Positions 46,656 through 53,234 of a DNA stretch of 53,234 nt are shown here, one piece after another. The notes beneath the pieces were generated by a model. It saw only the letters and a program-made list of their open reading frames with translations. It was not told the origin of the DNA and did not search any database. How positions within the stretch are numbered: position 1 is the first letter of the stretch; every line of letters starts with the position of its first letter. The stretch spans positions 1 to 53,234 of the forward strand of contig CAYIVF010000002.1 of the NCBI GenBank assembly GCA_964366875.1, given 5' to 3'. Source of the DNA: CAYIVF01 sp964366875 (lineage in GTDB: Bacteria > Patescibacteriota > Minisyncoccia > Minisyncoccales > Staskawiczbacteraceae). The position numbers and the translations under genes are program-made.

Positions 46656-48052
46656 AAGTAAAAGATTTTCTTTTTTGGACAGAGTGGGTTAAGAAAGTGA
46701 TTTGGGACCCTTTTTGGTGGGTGATTTTGTTTTTGATTATTTTATGGGTGCCTTTTTTAAGAGTCTGGTGGTGGATTTTTCTGCCCTTGATGCTTCAAAG
46801 ACAGATGAGAACGCTTTATTTATGGTGGATTGACTGGGATTATGATTATGTTACTAAACACAAATGGGTGTTATTGGAGGTGATTCCGCCAAAAGAGGTT
46901 TTAGCTCCCTATAAAGCCATGGAGGATGTGTTTGCGGCAATATGGCCTTTAATAGATACGGCAAACTTTAGGGAAATATGGTGCGACGGAGAATTAGCCA
47001 ATGGGCCTTACTGGTGCTCTTGGGAAATGGCCAGCATTGAGGGTAAAATCCATTTTTATTTAAGATTTTTGCAGCAACACCGCCTTAGTGTTGAAACAGC
47101 GCTTTATGCTCATTATCCCGATATAGAAATCAGCGAGGTTTCAGATTATGTAAAGCTTGTTCCCCCTACTGTGCCCAATGACGAATGGGACATGTACGGA
47201 GAGGACTGGGATTTTTATAGAGAGGATGCTTTTCCAATGAAGACGTATGAAAAGTTTTTTGAGCCGCAGGGCGAAAGAATTACAGCTGAAGAGAAAAGAA
47301 TTGACCCAATGCTTTCTTTGCTTGAAAGCATGTCAAGAATAGGTCCGGGGGAGCATTATTGGGTGCAATTTATCACGGTTCCCATAACAGAGCACGATGA
47401 GCCGGATTGGCAAAAAGAGGGAGAAAAAATAATTAATAAATTATCCAAGCGCCAGGAAAAGAAAGAGCCCACTCTTTTAGAGGATTTAGGTTATATGACA
47501 AGGCAAGTTATTTTGGGTCCTGAAAAAGAGGGGTCGGGCGAAGGAGCTAAATATAGCTGGTTGGAACAGACAAAGTCTGAGACAGGCGAAAGGGAAATGG
47601 TTATTACCCCGGGCGAAAGAGAGATTATTGCTGAAATTGAAAACAAAATGAAAAAACCGGTTTTCAGGACGACTATAAGAGGGGTTTATGTTGCTAAGCG
47701 CGAGAACTTTAAAGTGCCGCATAGAGTGATTATGAGGTCATATATGGGGCATTTTGCTACTGTTAATTTAAATCATTTCAGATTTCAGCCCAAGACAAGG
47801 CCAAGAGTCCATTTTTTTTGGAGAGAGAGAAGAGTATTTTTAAGGGCAAGAAAAATGTTTAGAAATACTGTTTTAAGATTCCCGCCATTGTTTCCAAATA
47901 GGATGAGCGATGATTTAAACCCAATTTTAAGCACAGAAGAAATGGCAACTTTATTTCACTTCCCGTTAAGAGTTACAGGCATGGTAGTCCCGACTATGGC
48001 AAAAGTTGAATCTAAGAAAGGCGGTCCTCCGCCCAACTTGCCCGTTGAGTAA
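46652..48052 (+). CDS. Conserved membrane-anchored protein paired with a VirD4-like ATPase
   Basis: A 466-residue protein. One or two tryptophan-rich membrane helices (WWVILFLIILWVPFLRVWWWIFLPLML, ~22-48) are followed by a large soluble domain with no named fold that I can assign. The domain is rich in W and Y (YLWWIDWDYDYV, WCDGELANGPYWCSWEMASIEG) with strand/helix alternation, then an EPTLLEDLGYM helix, a PGEREIIAEIENKM helix and a Pro-rich end. The gene pair with a TraG/VirD4-type ATPase is a recurring Patescibacteria arrangement to my knowledge. It could be the membrane platform for that ATPase. Confidence 0.65.
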   Translation: MKVKDFLFWTEWVKKVIWDPFWWVILFLIILWVPFLRVWWWIFLPLMLQRQMRTLYLWWIDWDYDYVTKHKWVLLEVIPPKEVLAPYKAMEDVFAAIWPLIDTANFREIWCDGELANGPYWCSWEMASIEGKIHFYLRFLQQHRLSVETALYAHYPDIEISEVSDYVKLVPPTVPNDEWDMYGEDWDFYREDAFPMKTYEKFFEPQGERITAEEKRIDPMLSLLESMSRIGPGEHYWVQFITVPITEHDEPDWQKEGEKIINKLSKRQEKKEPTLLEDLGYMTRQVILGPEKEGSGEGAKYSWLEQTKSETGEREMVITPGEREIIAEIENKMKKPVFRTTIRGVYVAKRENFKVPHRVIMRSYMGHFATVNLNHFRFQPKTRPRVHFFWRERRVFLRARKMFRNTVLRFPPLFPNRMSDDLNPILSTEEMATLFHFPLRVTGMVVPTMAKVESKKGGPPPNLPVE

Positions 48053-48067
48053 AACAAAAAAATAAAA

Positions 48068-49774
48068 ATGAAGAGCGAAACTGTTTTTTTTGGACTAACT
48101 ACTTTTAGAAACCAGCGCAAGAAATTTGGCATTAAAACCGACGACAGGCGGAGGCATTTTTACTGTCTTGGAAAAACCGGCATGGGAAAATCCAATATGA
48201 TGGAAAGCATGGCCATACAGGATATTCAGGCGGGCCGCGGAGTGGCCTATGTGGATCCGCACGGAGAGGGAGCTACAAAACTTCTTGATTTTGTGCCGGC
48301 AAAAAGAATCAACGACGTTGTATATTTAAACCCAGCTGACTTAGACTATCCTGTTGCTTTTAACGTAATGGAAAGGGTTGATTTCAGATACAGGCACCTG
48401 GTAGCCGGCGGTCTTATGGGCGTTTTTAAAAAAGTGTGGCCAGATGTTTGGTCAGCTCGCATGGAATATATTTTGAACAATTCCATATTAGCTCTTTTAG
48501 AGTATCCCGACTCAACAATTCTCGGCATAAATAGAATGTTAGCTGACGTAGAATACAGAGAAAAAGTGGTTTCTAAAATTACAGACCCCATAGTGAAATC
48601 TTTTTGGGTTACAGAATACGCCAGATACACCCAGCGTTATGAGATTGAAGCTACGGCTGCCATACAAAACAAAGTAGGCCAGTTTATTTCCAACCCCTTG
48701 ATAAGAAACATTATCGGCCAGACAAAATCCACCATAAATATGCGAGACATTATGGACAAAGAAAAGATAATGATTATGGATTTAGCGAAAGGAAGAATTG
48801 GCGAAGACAACTCCAGGCTTTTGGGAGCGCTTTTAATTACAAAACTGCAATTAGCTGCCATGTCCAGAGTTGATATTCTTGAAGAGGACAGAAAAGACTT
48901 TTATTTGTATGTAGACGAGTTCCAAAACTTTGCTACGGAATCCTTTGCAAATATTTTGTCTGAAGCTAGAAAATACAGATTAAATATTACTTTGGGCCAC
49001 CAATATATTACTCAAATGGAAGAAGAAGTAAGAGACGCAGTTTTTGGCAACGTAGGAACTTTGGCTGTTTTCAGGATTGGAGCCGAAGACGCAGAATTTT
49101 TAGAAAGAGAATTTTCGCCTCAGTTTACCGCTGAAGATTTAGTTAATCTGCCAAAATACAATATTTATTTAAAATTAATGATTGACGGAGTTGCTGGTCA
49201 CCCCTTTTCAGCTGAAACCCTTCCTCCGCCAATACCCTTAGAAGAATCAAACAAAGAAAAAATTATCAAAGCGTCAAGAGAAAGATACGGCATTAAAAAA
49301 GAAATAGTTGAAGATAAAATTTCTCGCTGGTCGGGATTCGCAGAGGAACAAACAAATAAGAACAAACCAAGAGACCAGCAGCAAAACAATCCCCCAACAA
49401 ACCAAGCGAATCAAACACTGCTTTACGATGCAGTTTGTTCTAATTGCGGAAAACCCACAAAAGTTGTTTTTCCGCCAGAAAAGGGAAGGCCTGTTTATTG
49501 TAAATCCTGCTTAAAGAAGATGAAATCTCCCAACCAAGATTCTTTTGGGCAGGAGGTTTTAAAAGTAGAAAATATCCCATTTCATAATCCTAAAAGAAGG
49601 CCGGAAGACAAGCCCAAATCCGCGCATGGGCGGAAAGAGATTAATTTATCTGAGCTTAAAAAAGCATTAGAAGAATCGCTGGAAGGGGAGAATGCAAGCG
49701 ATGAGGAATCGGAGCAGGAGGAAGGGGGCGACAAAAAAGGAGTTATAAAACCAGGCCAGACGGTGCATCTATGA
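48068..49774 (+). CDS. VirD4/TraG-like type IV secretion ATPase with C-terminal zinc ribbon
   Basis: A 568-residue P-loop ATPase of the FtsK/HerA superfamily. Walker A GKTGMGKSNMME (~34-45), YVDPHGEGATKLLDF, Walker B YLYVDEFQNFAT (~280-291), SEARKYRLNITLGHQYITQM with the sensor Gln, and FRIGAEDAEFLEREFSP are typical of TraG/VirD4-like coupling proteins. A zinc ribbon CSNCGKP (~457) and CKSC (~481), then a charged, acidic tail (ESLEGENASDEESEQEEGG). It has no membrane helices, so anchoring may come from the preceding protein. Likely role: pumping DNA or protein across the envelope. Its stop overlaps the pgk start. Confidence 0.8.
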   Translation: MKSETVFFGLTTFRNQRKKFGIKTDDRRRHFYCLGKTGMGKSNMMESMAIQDIQAGRGVAYVDPHGEGATKLLDFVPAKRINDVVYLNPADLDYPVAFNVMERVDFRYRHLVAGGLMGVFKKVWPDVWSARMEYILNNSILALLEYPDSTILGINRMLADVEYREKVVSKITDPIVKSFWVTEYARYTQRYEIEATAAIQNKVGQFISNPLIRNIIGQTKSTINMRDIMDKEKIMIMDLAKGRIGEDNSRLLGALLITKLQLAAMSRVDILEEDRKDFYLYVDEFQNFATESFANILSEARKYRLNITLGHQYITQMEEEVRDAVFGNVGTLAVFRIGAEDAEFLEREFSPQFTAEDLVNLPKYNIYLKLMIDGVAGHPFSAETLPPPIPLEESNKEKIIKASRERYGIKKEIVEDKISRWSGFAEEQTNKNKPRDQQQNNPPTNQANQTLLYDAVCSNCGKPTKVVFPPEKGRPVYCKSCLKKMKSPNQDSFGQEVLKVENIPFHNPKRRPEDKPKSAHGRKEINLSELKKALEESLEGENASDEESEQEEGGDKKGVIKPGQTVHL

Positions 49775-50811
49775 AAACCCTCAAAGATATTAATGTAATA
49801 AACAAAAAAGTTTTGGTAAGATGCGATTTTAACGTACCCGTAGATGAGCAAGGAAATATTTTAGATGATTTTAGGATTAGACAATCTCTTTTCACCATAA
49901 ACCGCTTGATAGAAAGCAAAGCCAAGATAATCTTAATGAGCCATTTAGATCCTAAAAGCACAGGAGTCGCAGACTCAAAGTTTAATCTAAATAAAGTAGC
50001 AGAGAAATTATCAGAATATTTAGGTTTTTCGGTAGCTAAGGCAGATAATTGCATTGGTCCTGAAATAGAAAGTTATGCTGATAATTTAGAGCCGGGGCAG
50101 ATTCTTTTGCTAGAAAATCTAAGGTTTCACAAAGAAGAGGAAGCAGGGGACTTAGAATTTGCAAAGAAGCTCGCGTATCTTGCCGAAGTTTATGTTAACG
50201 ACGCTTTTTCGGTTTGTCACAGAGAACATGCTTCAATTACCGCAGTTCCCATACTTCTGCCTCATTGCGCAGGGCTTTTGTTAGAAAAAGAAATCACAAA
50301 CTTAGATAAACTCTTGCAAGACCCGCAAAAACCGATGGTAGCCGTAATAGGAGGGAAAAAAGTGGAGACAAAGTCAAAATTTATTGATAAAATTTCAGAG
50401 TCAGCCGACTGCGTTATAATCAGCGGTCTTATCAAAAAAGAAGTTCAAGAAAAGAAAATTCAATTTAAAGAGCCGGAAAAAATATTGGGCCCTTTAGACT
50501 TTTTAGATGGTTTGGATATTGACCAAAAAACAACAGATATATTTTGCGAAAAGATATTGCAGGCAAAGACAGTTGTGTGGAATGGTCCCTTTGGAAAGTT
50601 TGAGGATGAAAAATACGCCCGGGGAACCTTGGCAATTGCTAATGCGATTATTGAAAGCGGAGCTTATTCTGTTGTTGGCGGGGGAGAGACAGTTGAATTT
50701 ATAACTAAACAGGGTATAATTGAAAAGTTCAGTCATGTTTCAACTGGCGGCGGAGCAATGCTGCAATATTTATCCGGCGAAAAATTGCCAGGTTTAGAAG
50801 CGCTGAACTAA
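49771..50811 (+). CDS. pgk: Phosphoglycerate kinase (short form)
   Basis: A 346-residue glycolytic enzyme making ATP and 3-phosphoglycerate. The N-terminal domain is intact: VLVRCDFNVPVDEQGNI (~14-30), DDFRIRQSLFTINRL, MSHLD, LLLENLRFHKEEE and VNDAFSVCHREHAS. The C-terminal domain shows VAVIGGKKVETK, VVWNGPFGKFE, VVGGGETVEF and STGGGAMLQYLSG. It is ~50 residues shorter than usual; the missing part lies around the beginning of the nucleotide-binding domain (ISGLIKKEVQEKK follows directly), yet the catalytic Arg and GG-KV-TK loop remain. Translation is coupled to the ATPase gene by ATGA. Confidence 0.92.
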   Translation: MKTLKDINVINKKVLVRCDFNVPVDEQGNILDDFRIRQSLFTINRLIESKAKIILMSHLDPKSTGVADSKFNLNKVAEKLSEYLGFSVAKADNCIGPEIESYADNLEPGQILLLENLRFHKEEEAGDLEFAKKLAYLAEVYVNDAFSVCHREHASITAVPILLPHCAGLLLEKEITNLDKLLQDPQKPMVAVIGGKKVETKSKFIDKISESADCVIISGLIKKEVQEKKIQFKEPEKILGPLDFLDGLDIDQKTTDIFCEKILQAKTVVWNGPFGKFEDEKYARGTLAIANAIIESGAYSVVGGGETVEFITKQGIIEKFSHVSTGGGAMLQYLSGEKLPGLEALN

Positions 50812-50884
50812 TCAGAAATAAAAATATTTTTTAGTTCGGGTTGGCCGTGGGCGAGGCGCGCTAAAAAATATTTTTATTTCTGAT
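50811..50884. repeat. Perfect 24-bp inverted repeat with GC-rich loop
   Basis: The arms 50811-50834 and 50861-50884 are exact reverse complements and almost purely A/T inside. The 26-nt loop (50835-50860) is very GC-rich (GGGTTGGCCGTGGGCGAGGC). It fills the gap between pgk and the recJ-like gene. It may terminate pgk transcription, yet it is far longer than other terminators in this window. Confidence 0.85.
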
Positions 50885-50898
50885 AAGCGTATATCGGT

Positions 50899-52047
50899 AT
50901 GTTTCAAAAGATAAAAAACATAGAAAAAGCAGCAGAAAGAATAAAGAAAGCGGTCCAAAACAAGGAGCGTATTATTTTGTACGGCGACTCTGACCTGGAC
51001 GGCATATCATCTGTTGTTATTTTAGAGGAGGCGATAAAAAGTTTAGGAGGGCAGGTAGACTCAGTTTTTTTTCCCGACAGAGAAAACGACGGTTATGGAA
51101 TAAACCTAAATGCTTTAAATCTTTTAAAAGATAAAGCACCGGCGCTTTTTATAACCTTGGATTTAGGTATTGGGAACGTTAAAGAAGTTGAGCTCGCTAA
51201 CAAAATGGGTTTTGAGGTTATAATCGTAGACCACCACGAGACTTTAACCAGTCCTCCCGAAGCTTCTATAGTAGTTGACCCAAAACAAAAAACAGATGAT
51301 TATCCATTTAAAGGACTGGCAAATGTCGGAGTAACCTTTAATCTTTGCGAAGAGCTTTTGGGAGATAAAATTTCTCAAAACCTAAGAAATAGTTTTTTAG
51401 AGCTGGCCGCCTTAGGAACCATTGCTGATATGGTGCCGCAAATTGAACAAAATAAAAGAATTATTGAAGAAGGATTAAGATCTTTAAAAAACACTTTCCG
51501 CCCGGCATTAAGGGCGTTTTTAGATATTTTAGGTTCAGGTTATGTTTTTGAAGGGTCTATGCAGAAAATAATTTCAGCTTTGAATGCGGCAGAGAGCGTA
51601 AACTTTGAAAACGAGTCGTACTCGCTTTTAACCTGCTCCTCTGTCAAAAAATGTAAAGAAACGGCTCAGATACTTTTAGATAAAAACCAGTATAAACAAC
51701 AGCAAGTCAAAAATATTATACAAGAAGTAGAAAGAAGAATTTCGCAAAACCCAGACCAATCTTTTATTTTTGAAGGAGATACTGCCTGGCACTTAACCTT
51801 AGCGGGTTCTGTAGCATCTATAATTTGCCAAAAATATGAAAAGCCTGTTTTCATTTTTAAAAAAATGGATTTAGAATCCTGCGGCTCAGTCAGAAATCCA
51901 AAAGGCACAAATTCTGTAGATGCCATGAAAACCTGTTCTGATTTTTTAATGACCTTCGGCGGCCATGCGCAAGCTTCTGGATTTCGCATAAAAAACGAGA
52001 ACTTGGATAAATTTAAAGATTGTTTAAACAAATATTTTAGGAAATAA
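50899..52047 (+). CDS. recJ: RecJ-like DHH/DHHA1 phosphoesterase
   Basis: A 382-residue protein. Motifs in order: LYGDSDLDGISSV (~28-40; the D-x-D metal site), FITLDLGIGN (~83-92), IIVDHHET (~109-116), LAALGTIADMVPQ (~172-184), and the DHHA1 GGHAQASGF (~354-362). RecJ exonucleases also have an OB-fold and C-terminal domain (over 550 residues); these are missing here. It may be a minimal 5'-3' single-strand exonuclease or a nanoRNase-like enzyme. The start follows the long inverted repeat by 15 bp. The end overlaps a predicted minus-strand small RNA terminator. Confidence 0.82.
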   Translation: MFQKIKNIEKAAERIKKAVQNKERIILYGDSDLDGISSVVILEEAIKSLGGQVDSVFFPDRENDGYGINLNALNLLKDKAPALFITLDLGIGNVKEVELANKMGFEVIIVDHHETLTSPPEASIVVDPKQKTDDYPFKGLANVGVTFNLCEELLGDKISQNLRNSFLELAALGTIADMVPQIEQNKRIIEEGLRSLKNTFRPALRAFLDILGSGYVFEGSMQKIISALNAAESVNFENESYSLLTCSSVKKCKETAQILLDKNQYKQQQVKNIIQEVERRISQNPDQSFIFEGDTAWHLTLAGSVASIICQKYEKPVFIFKKMDLESCGSVRNPKGTNSVDAMKTCSDFLMTFGGHAQASGFRIKNENLDKFKDCLNKYFRK

Positions 52048-52106
52048 ACGCAAAGGAGACTCCTTGCGGAGCCTCCAAGCTTTAGAAATCTTGGTTATTT
52101 CTAACC
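52040..52106 (-). ncRNA. Candidate minus-strand small RNA
   Basis: From an ideal minus-strand promoter (52113-52142), the predicted RNA begins near 52106. It has hairpin 1, TTGGTTA-GAAA-TAACCAA (52091-52108), and hairpin 2, GGAGGCTCC-GCAA-GGAGTCTCC (52055-52076, 9 bp with one G-U). Both have GNRA tetraloops. A T-rich tail (TTTGCGTTTATTT) follows, so it probably ends near 52040, antisense to the last codons of the recJ-like gene. There is no coding frame. Confidence 0.6.
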
Positions 52107-52112
52107 AACTTT

Positions 52113-52142
52113 ATTATAGCAAATACATACACCCCTTGTCAA
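52113..52142 (-). promoter_or_regulatory. Consensus minus-strand promoter
   Basis: On the minus strand TTGACA (52137-52142), 18-bp spacer, TATAAT (52113-52118). It points away from the next gene and towards the recJ-like stop, where no minus-strand gene exists. Confidence 0.75.
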
Positions 52143-52179
52143 TAGGTTGTCAATCAAGAAATAATTAAAAAATAAAATT

Positions 52180-52662
52180 ATGGAACCGGAAAATCTTTTA
52201 AAAGGGAGAATGGCTGAAAGTTTAATAGAAGAATTACTTAAAAAATGTGGCAATAAAGTCTATCGTTTTGGCTACGAAGCCGTTTTACAGAATTTGACTC
52301 AATTAGAAAGAGTATTTGATAGAGAAAGCGAAATGGGTCACAGAATTAGTTCTATTCCTGACTTTATTGTAATCAATAAACAAGGAAAACCATTTTTAGT
52401 TGAGGTTAAATTTAGAACAGATTTAGTCGTTTTCAATAGTAATGAAATCAGACGCCTTGAGTTTATTGAGAAATTCTGGAAAGCAAAAATAATTTTACTA
52501 ACAACTCAACAACCTTATTTTAGAGTTTCTAATAGTCCTTATTTAAACGAAAAACAAGAATGGAATTGGATTCCCATAAAAGAAGATTCTAATTTTGAAA
52601 TTTCTGACGATATTTTAGGAGAGTTTAATAAATTATTAGAAAAATATTATAAAAAAATATGA
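52180..52662 (+). CDS. PD-(D/E)XK nuclease-like protein of unknown role
   Basis: A 160-residue protein. IPDFIVINKQGKPFLVEVKF (~59-78) matches the nuclease core, with Asp of PD and the E-V-K pair on the next strand; an upstream helix LKGRMAESLIEELLKKCG may supply the Glu usual in this fold. WKAKIILLTTQQPYF gives a later strand. This suggests metal-dependent DNA or RNA cleavage, as in restriction or repair enzymes, but no methyltransferase partner is near. The stop overlaps rnhA by ATGA, so an R-loop or replication-repair role is plausible. Codon use is AT-rich and native-like. Confidence 0.68.
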   Translation: MEPENLLKGRMAESLIEELLKKCGNKVYRFGYEAVLQNLTQLERVFDRESEMGHRISSIPDFIVINKQGKPFLVEVKFRTDLVVFNSNEIRRLEFIEKFWKAKIILLTTQQPYFRVSNSPYLNEKQEWNWIPIKEDSNFEISDDILGEFNKLLEKYYKKI

Positions 52663-53102
52663 AAAAGATAATTATTTATACTGACGGCGGGTCAAGGGGG
52701 AATCCGGGCAAGGCGGGAATTGGAGTTGTTTTTTGCAATGAAAGAGAACAGATAATTAAAAAATATGGAGAATACTTGGGAGACAATCTGACAAACAACG
52801 AGGCAGAATACTTAGCTGTAATTTTTGCTTTAAAAAAGTTTAAAGCGTTATTTGGCAAGGCCATAGCCGAAACCTCAGACGTTGAAGTAAAAGCTGATTC
52901 TGAATTACTGGTGAAACAGCTCAATGGAGAATATAAAATTTTAGACGAAAAAATCCAGAAATTATTTATAGATGTCTGGAATCTAAAATTAGATTTTAAG
53001 TCAGTAAAGTTCAAACACACCCCTCGGGAAAAAAACAAGGAAGCAGACAGGTTGGTTAACGAGGCGCTAGACCAAGAGGCAGGAGCCAAATCGTTATTTT
53101 AG
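52659..53102 (+). CDS. rnhA: Ribonuclease HI
   Basis: A 147-residue RNase H that cuts RNA in RNA-DNA hybrids. The four acidic catalytic positions are visible: YTDGGSRGNPG (~8-18, Asp), NNEAEYLAVIFAL (~46-58, Glu), VKADSELLVKQLNG (~76-89, Asp) and REKNKEADRLVNEAL (~123-137, Asp). The basic handle helix of E. coli RNase HI is missing, as in many short bacterial and archaeal-type homologues. It is coupled to the PD-(D/E)XK-like gene by ATGA and ends 3 bp before the rnpB promoter. Confidence 0.92.
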   Translation: MKKIIIYTDGGSRGNPGKAGIGVVFCNEREQIIKKYGEYLGDNLTNNEAEYLAVIFALKKFKALFGKAIAETSDVEVKADSELLVKQLNGEYKILDEKIQKLFIDVWNLKLDFKSVKFKHTPREKNKEADRLVNEALDQEAGAKSLF

Positions 53103-53105
53103 CGC

Positions 53106-53134
53106 TTGACAAGGGGGTAAAAATAGGCTATTAT
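53106..53134 (+). promoter_or_regulatory. rnpB promoter
   Basis: TTGACA (53106-53111), 17-bp spacer, TATTAT (53129-53134), with the RNA expected to start near 53141. Confidence 0.8.
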
Positions 53135-53140
53135 ACAGGT

Positions 53141-53234
53141 GTCTCAGCAAGATGAGTGATTGCTCTTTATACGAAATAAGGAGAGGAAAGTCCGAACACC
53201 AACGTCCTTTTTAAAGGAGTTAAAATAATAGCGG
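53141..53234 (+). ncRNA. rnpB: RNase P RNA, 5' part (continues past the window)
   Basis: The universally conserved P4/CR-I sequence GAGGAAAGTCC lies at 53183-53193, ~43 nt after the predicted start, as in bacterial RNase P RNA. GCTCTTTAT and ATAAGGAG just before it can form the P3-like helix. The RNA is the catalytic subunit that matures tRNA 5' ends. Only the first ~94 nt are in the window. Confidence 0.88.

Noticed and set aside
52050..52078. Terminator of the recJ-like gene on the + strand
   Set aside because: The hairpin is followed by AAGCTTTAG on +, without a T-run, whereas on the minus strand it is followed by a T-rich tail and preceded by a consensus promoter.
1..53234. CRISPR array, transposase, integrase or prophage genes
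   Set aside because: I saw no regularly spaced repeats and no protein with transposase, recombinase or phage-structural motifs in any recognised gene.
1..53234. tRNA or rRNA genes
   Set aside because: No cloverleaf with a GGTTCRA-type T-loop or rRNA core sequence was noticed in the intergenic gaps; only the RNase P RNA start is convincing. A covariance search would be decisive.
1..53234. Alternative genetic code with TGA as Gly or Trp (as in some candidate phyla)
   Set aside because: Many genes end in TGA within ATGA overlaps and conserved Trp positions use TGG, so TGA is a true stop.

Overview
The window is AT-rich, gene-dense bacterial DNA with almost all genes on the + strand and many ATGA start/stop overlaps. 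TGA acts as a stop and Trp is TGG, so the code is standard. The gene set fits a Patescibacteria (candidate phyla radiation, Parcubacteria-like) genome: a short phosphoglycerate kinase, a short RecJ-type DHH protein without an OB-fold tail, a sigma-region-4 plus HARE-HTH protein, a membrane protein/VirD4-like ATPase pair, and native genes that lack any visible Shine-Dalgarno sequence. The phylum assignment is inference; no 16S gene is present.

Positions 1-29785 hold a large surface-polysaccharide locus. The first part (1-8129) makes an activated heptose: sedoheptulose-7-phosphate isomerase (gmhA), heptose-7-phosphate kinase (hddA), and a fused heptose-1-phosphate guanylyltransferase/7-phosphatase (hddC-gmhB). 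Between them lie an SDR, two NAD-dependent epimerase homologues and an RmlC-like cupin that probably modify the GDP-heptose. The middle part (8136-19140) has five glycosyltransferases and several methyltransferases, together with gmd, rmd-like and fcl genes for GDP-6-deoxy sugars including GDP-L-fucose; a GT10 fucosyltransferase-like gene sits on the opposite strand. The last part (19145-28061) encodes a polytopic membrane protein, two UDP-sugar epimerase homologues, a glycosyltransferase, the initiating phosphoglycosyltransferase, a DegT-type aminotransferase and a PglF/WbpM-like 4,6-dehydratase. A secreted metalloprotease with a peptidoglycan-binding domain closes the locus.

Positions 29786-53234 are housekeeping with accessory insertions: murB, hpf, a speA-like decarboxylase, secA, a nucleotide-clean-up group (YjjX-like, MazG-like, Nudix and two deoxyribosyltransferase-like genes), secD and secF (separated by three of these), a sigma4/HARE regulator, the membrane protein/ATPase operon, pgk, a recJ-like gene, a PD-(D/E)XK-like gene, rnhA, and the 5' part of rnpB (RNase P RNA) running off the right edge. 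Two tandem small-RNA-like transcription units precede murB, and a third lies on the minus strand between the recJ-like and PD-(D/E)XK-like genes.

The most interesting pattern is a set of four genes that look foreign: Nudix 6146-6694, homocysteine S-methyltransferase 36176-37057, Dabb protein 37489-37812 and an unknown 40802-41326. They have strong Shine-Dalgarno sites, less AT-rich codons and their own terminators. Three of them sit just after a conserved host gene and next to extra copies of that gene's 3' end: two SecA SEC-C tail relics around the Dabb gene, and a 52-bp direct repeat containing the phosphodiesterase tail around the unknown gene. This suggests gene acquisition at 3' ends of conserved genes with duplication of the host tail. 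A second unusual pattern is a GC-rich palindromic element found in frame inside three unrelated coding sequences.
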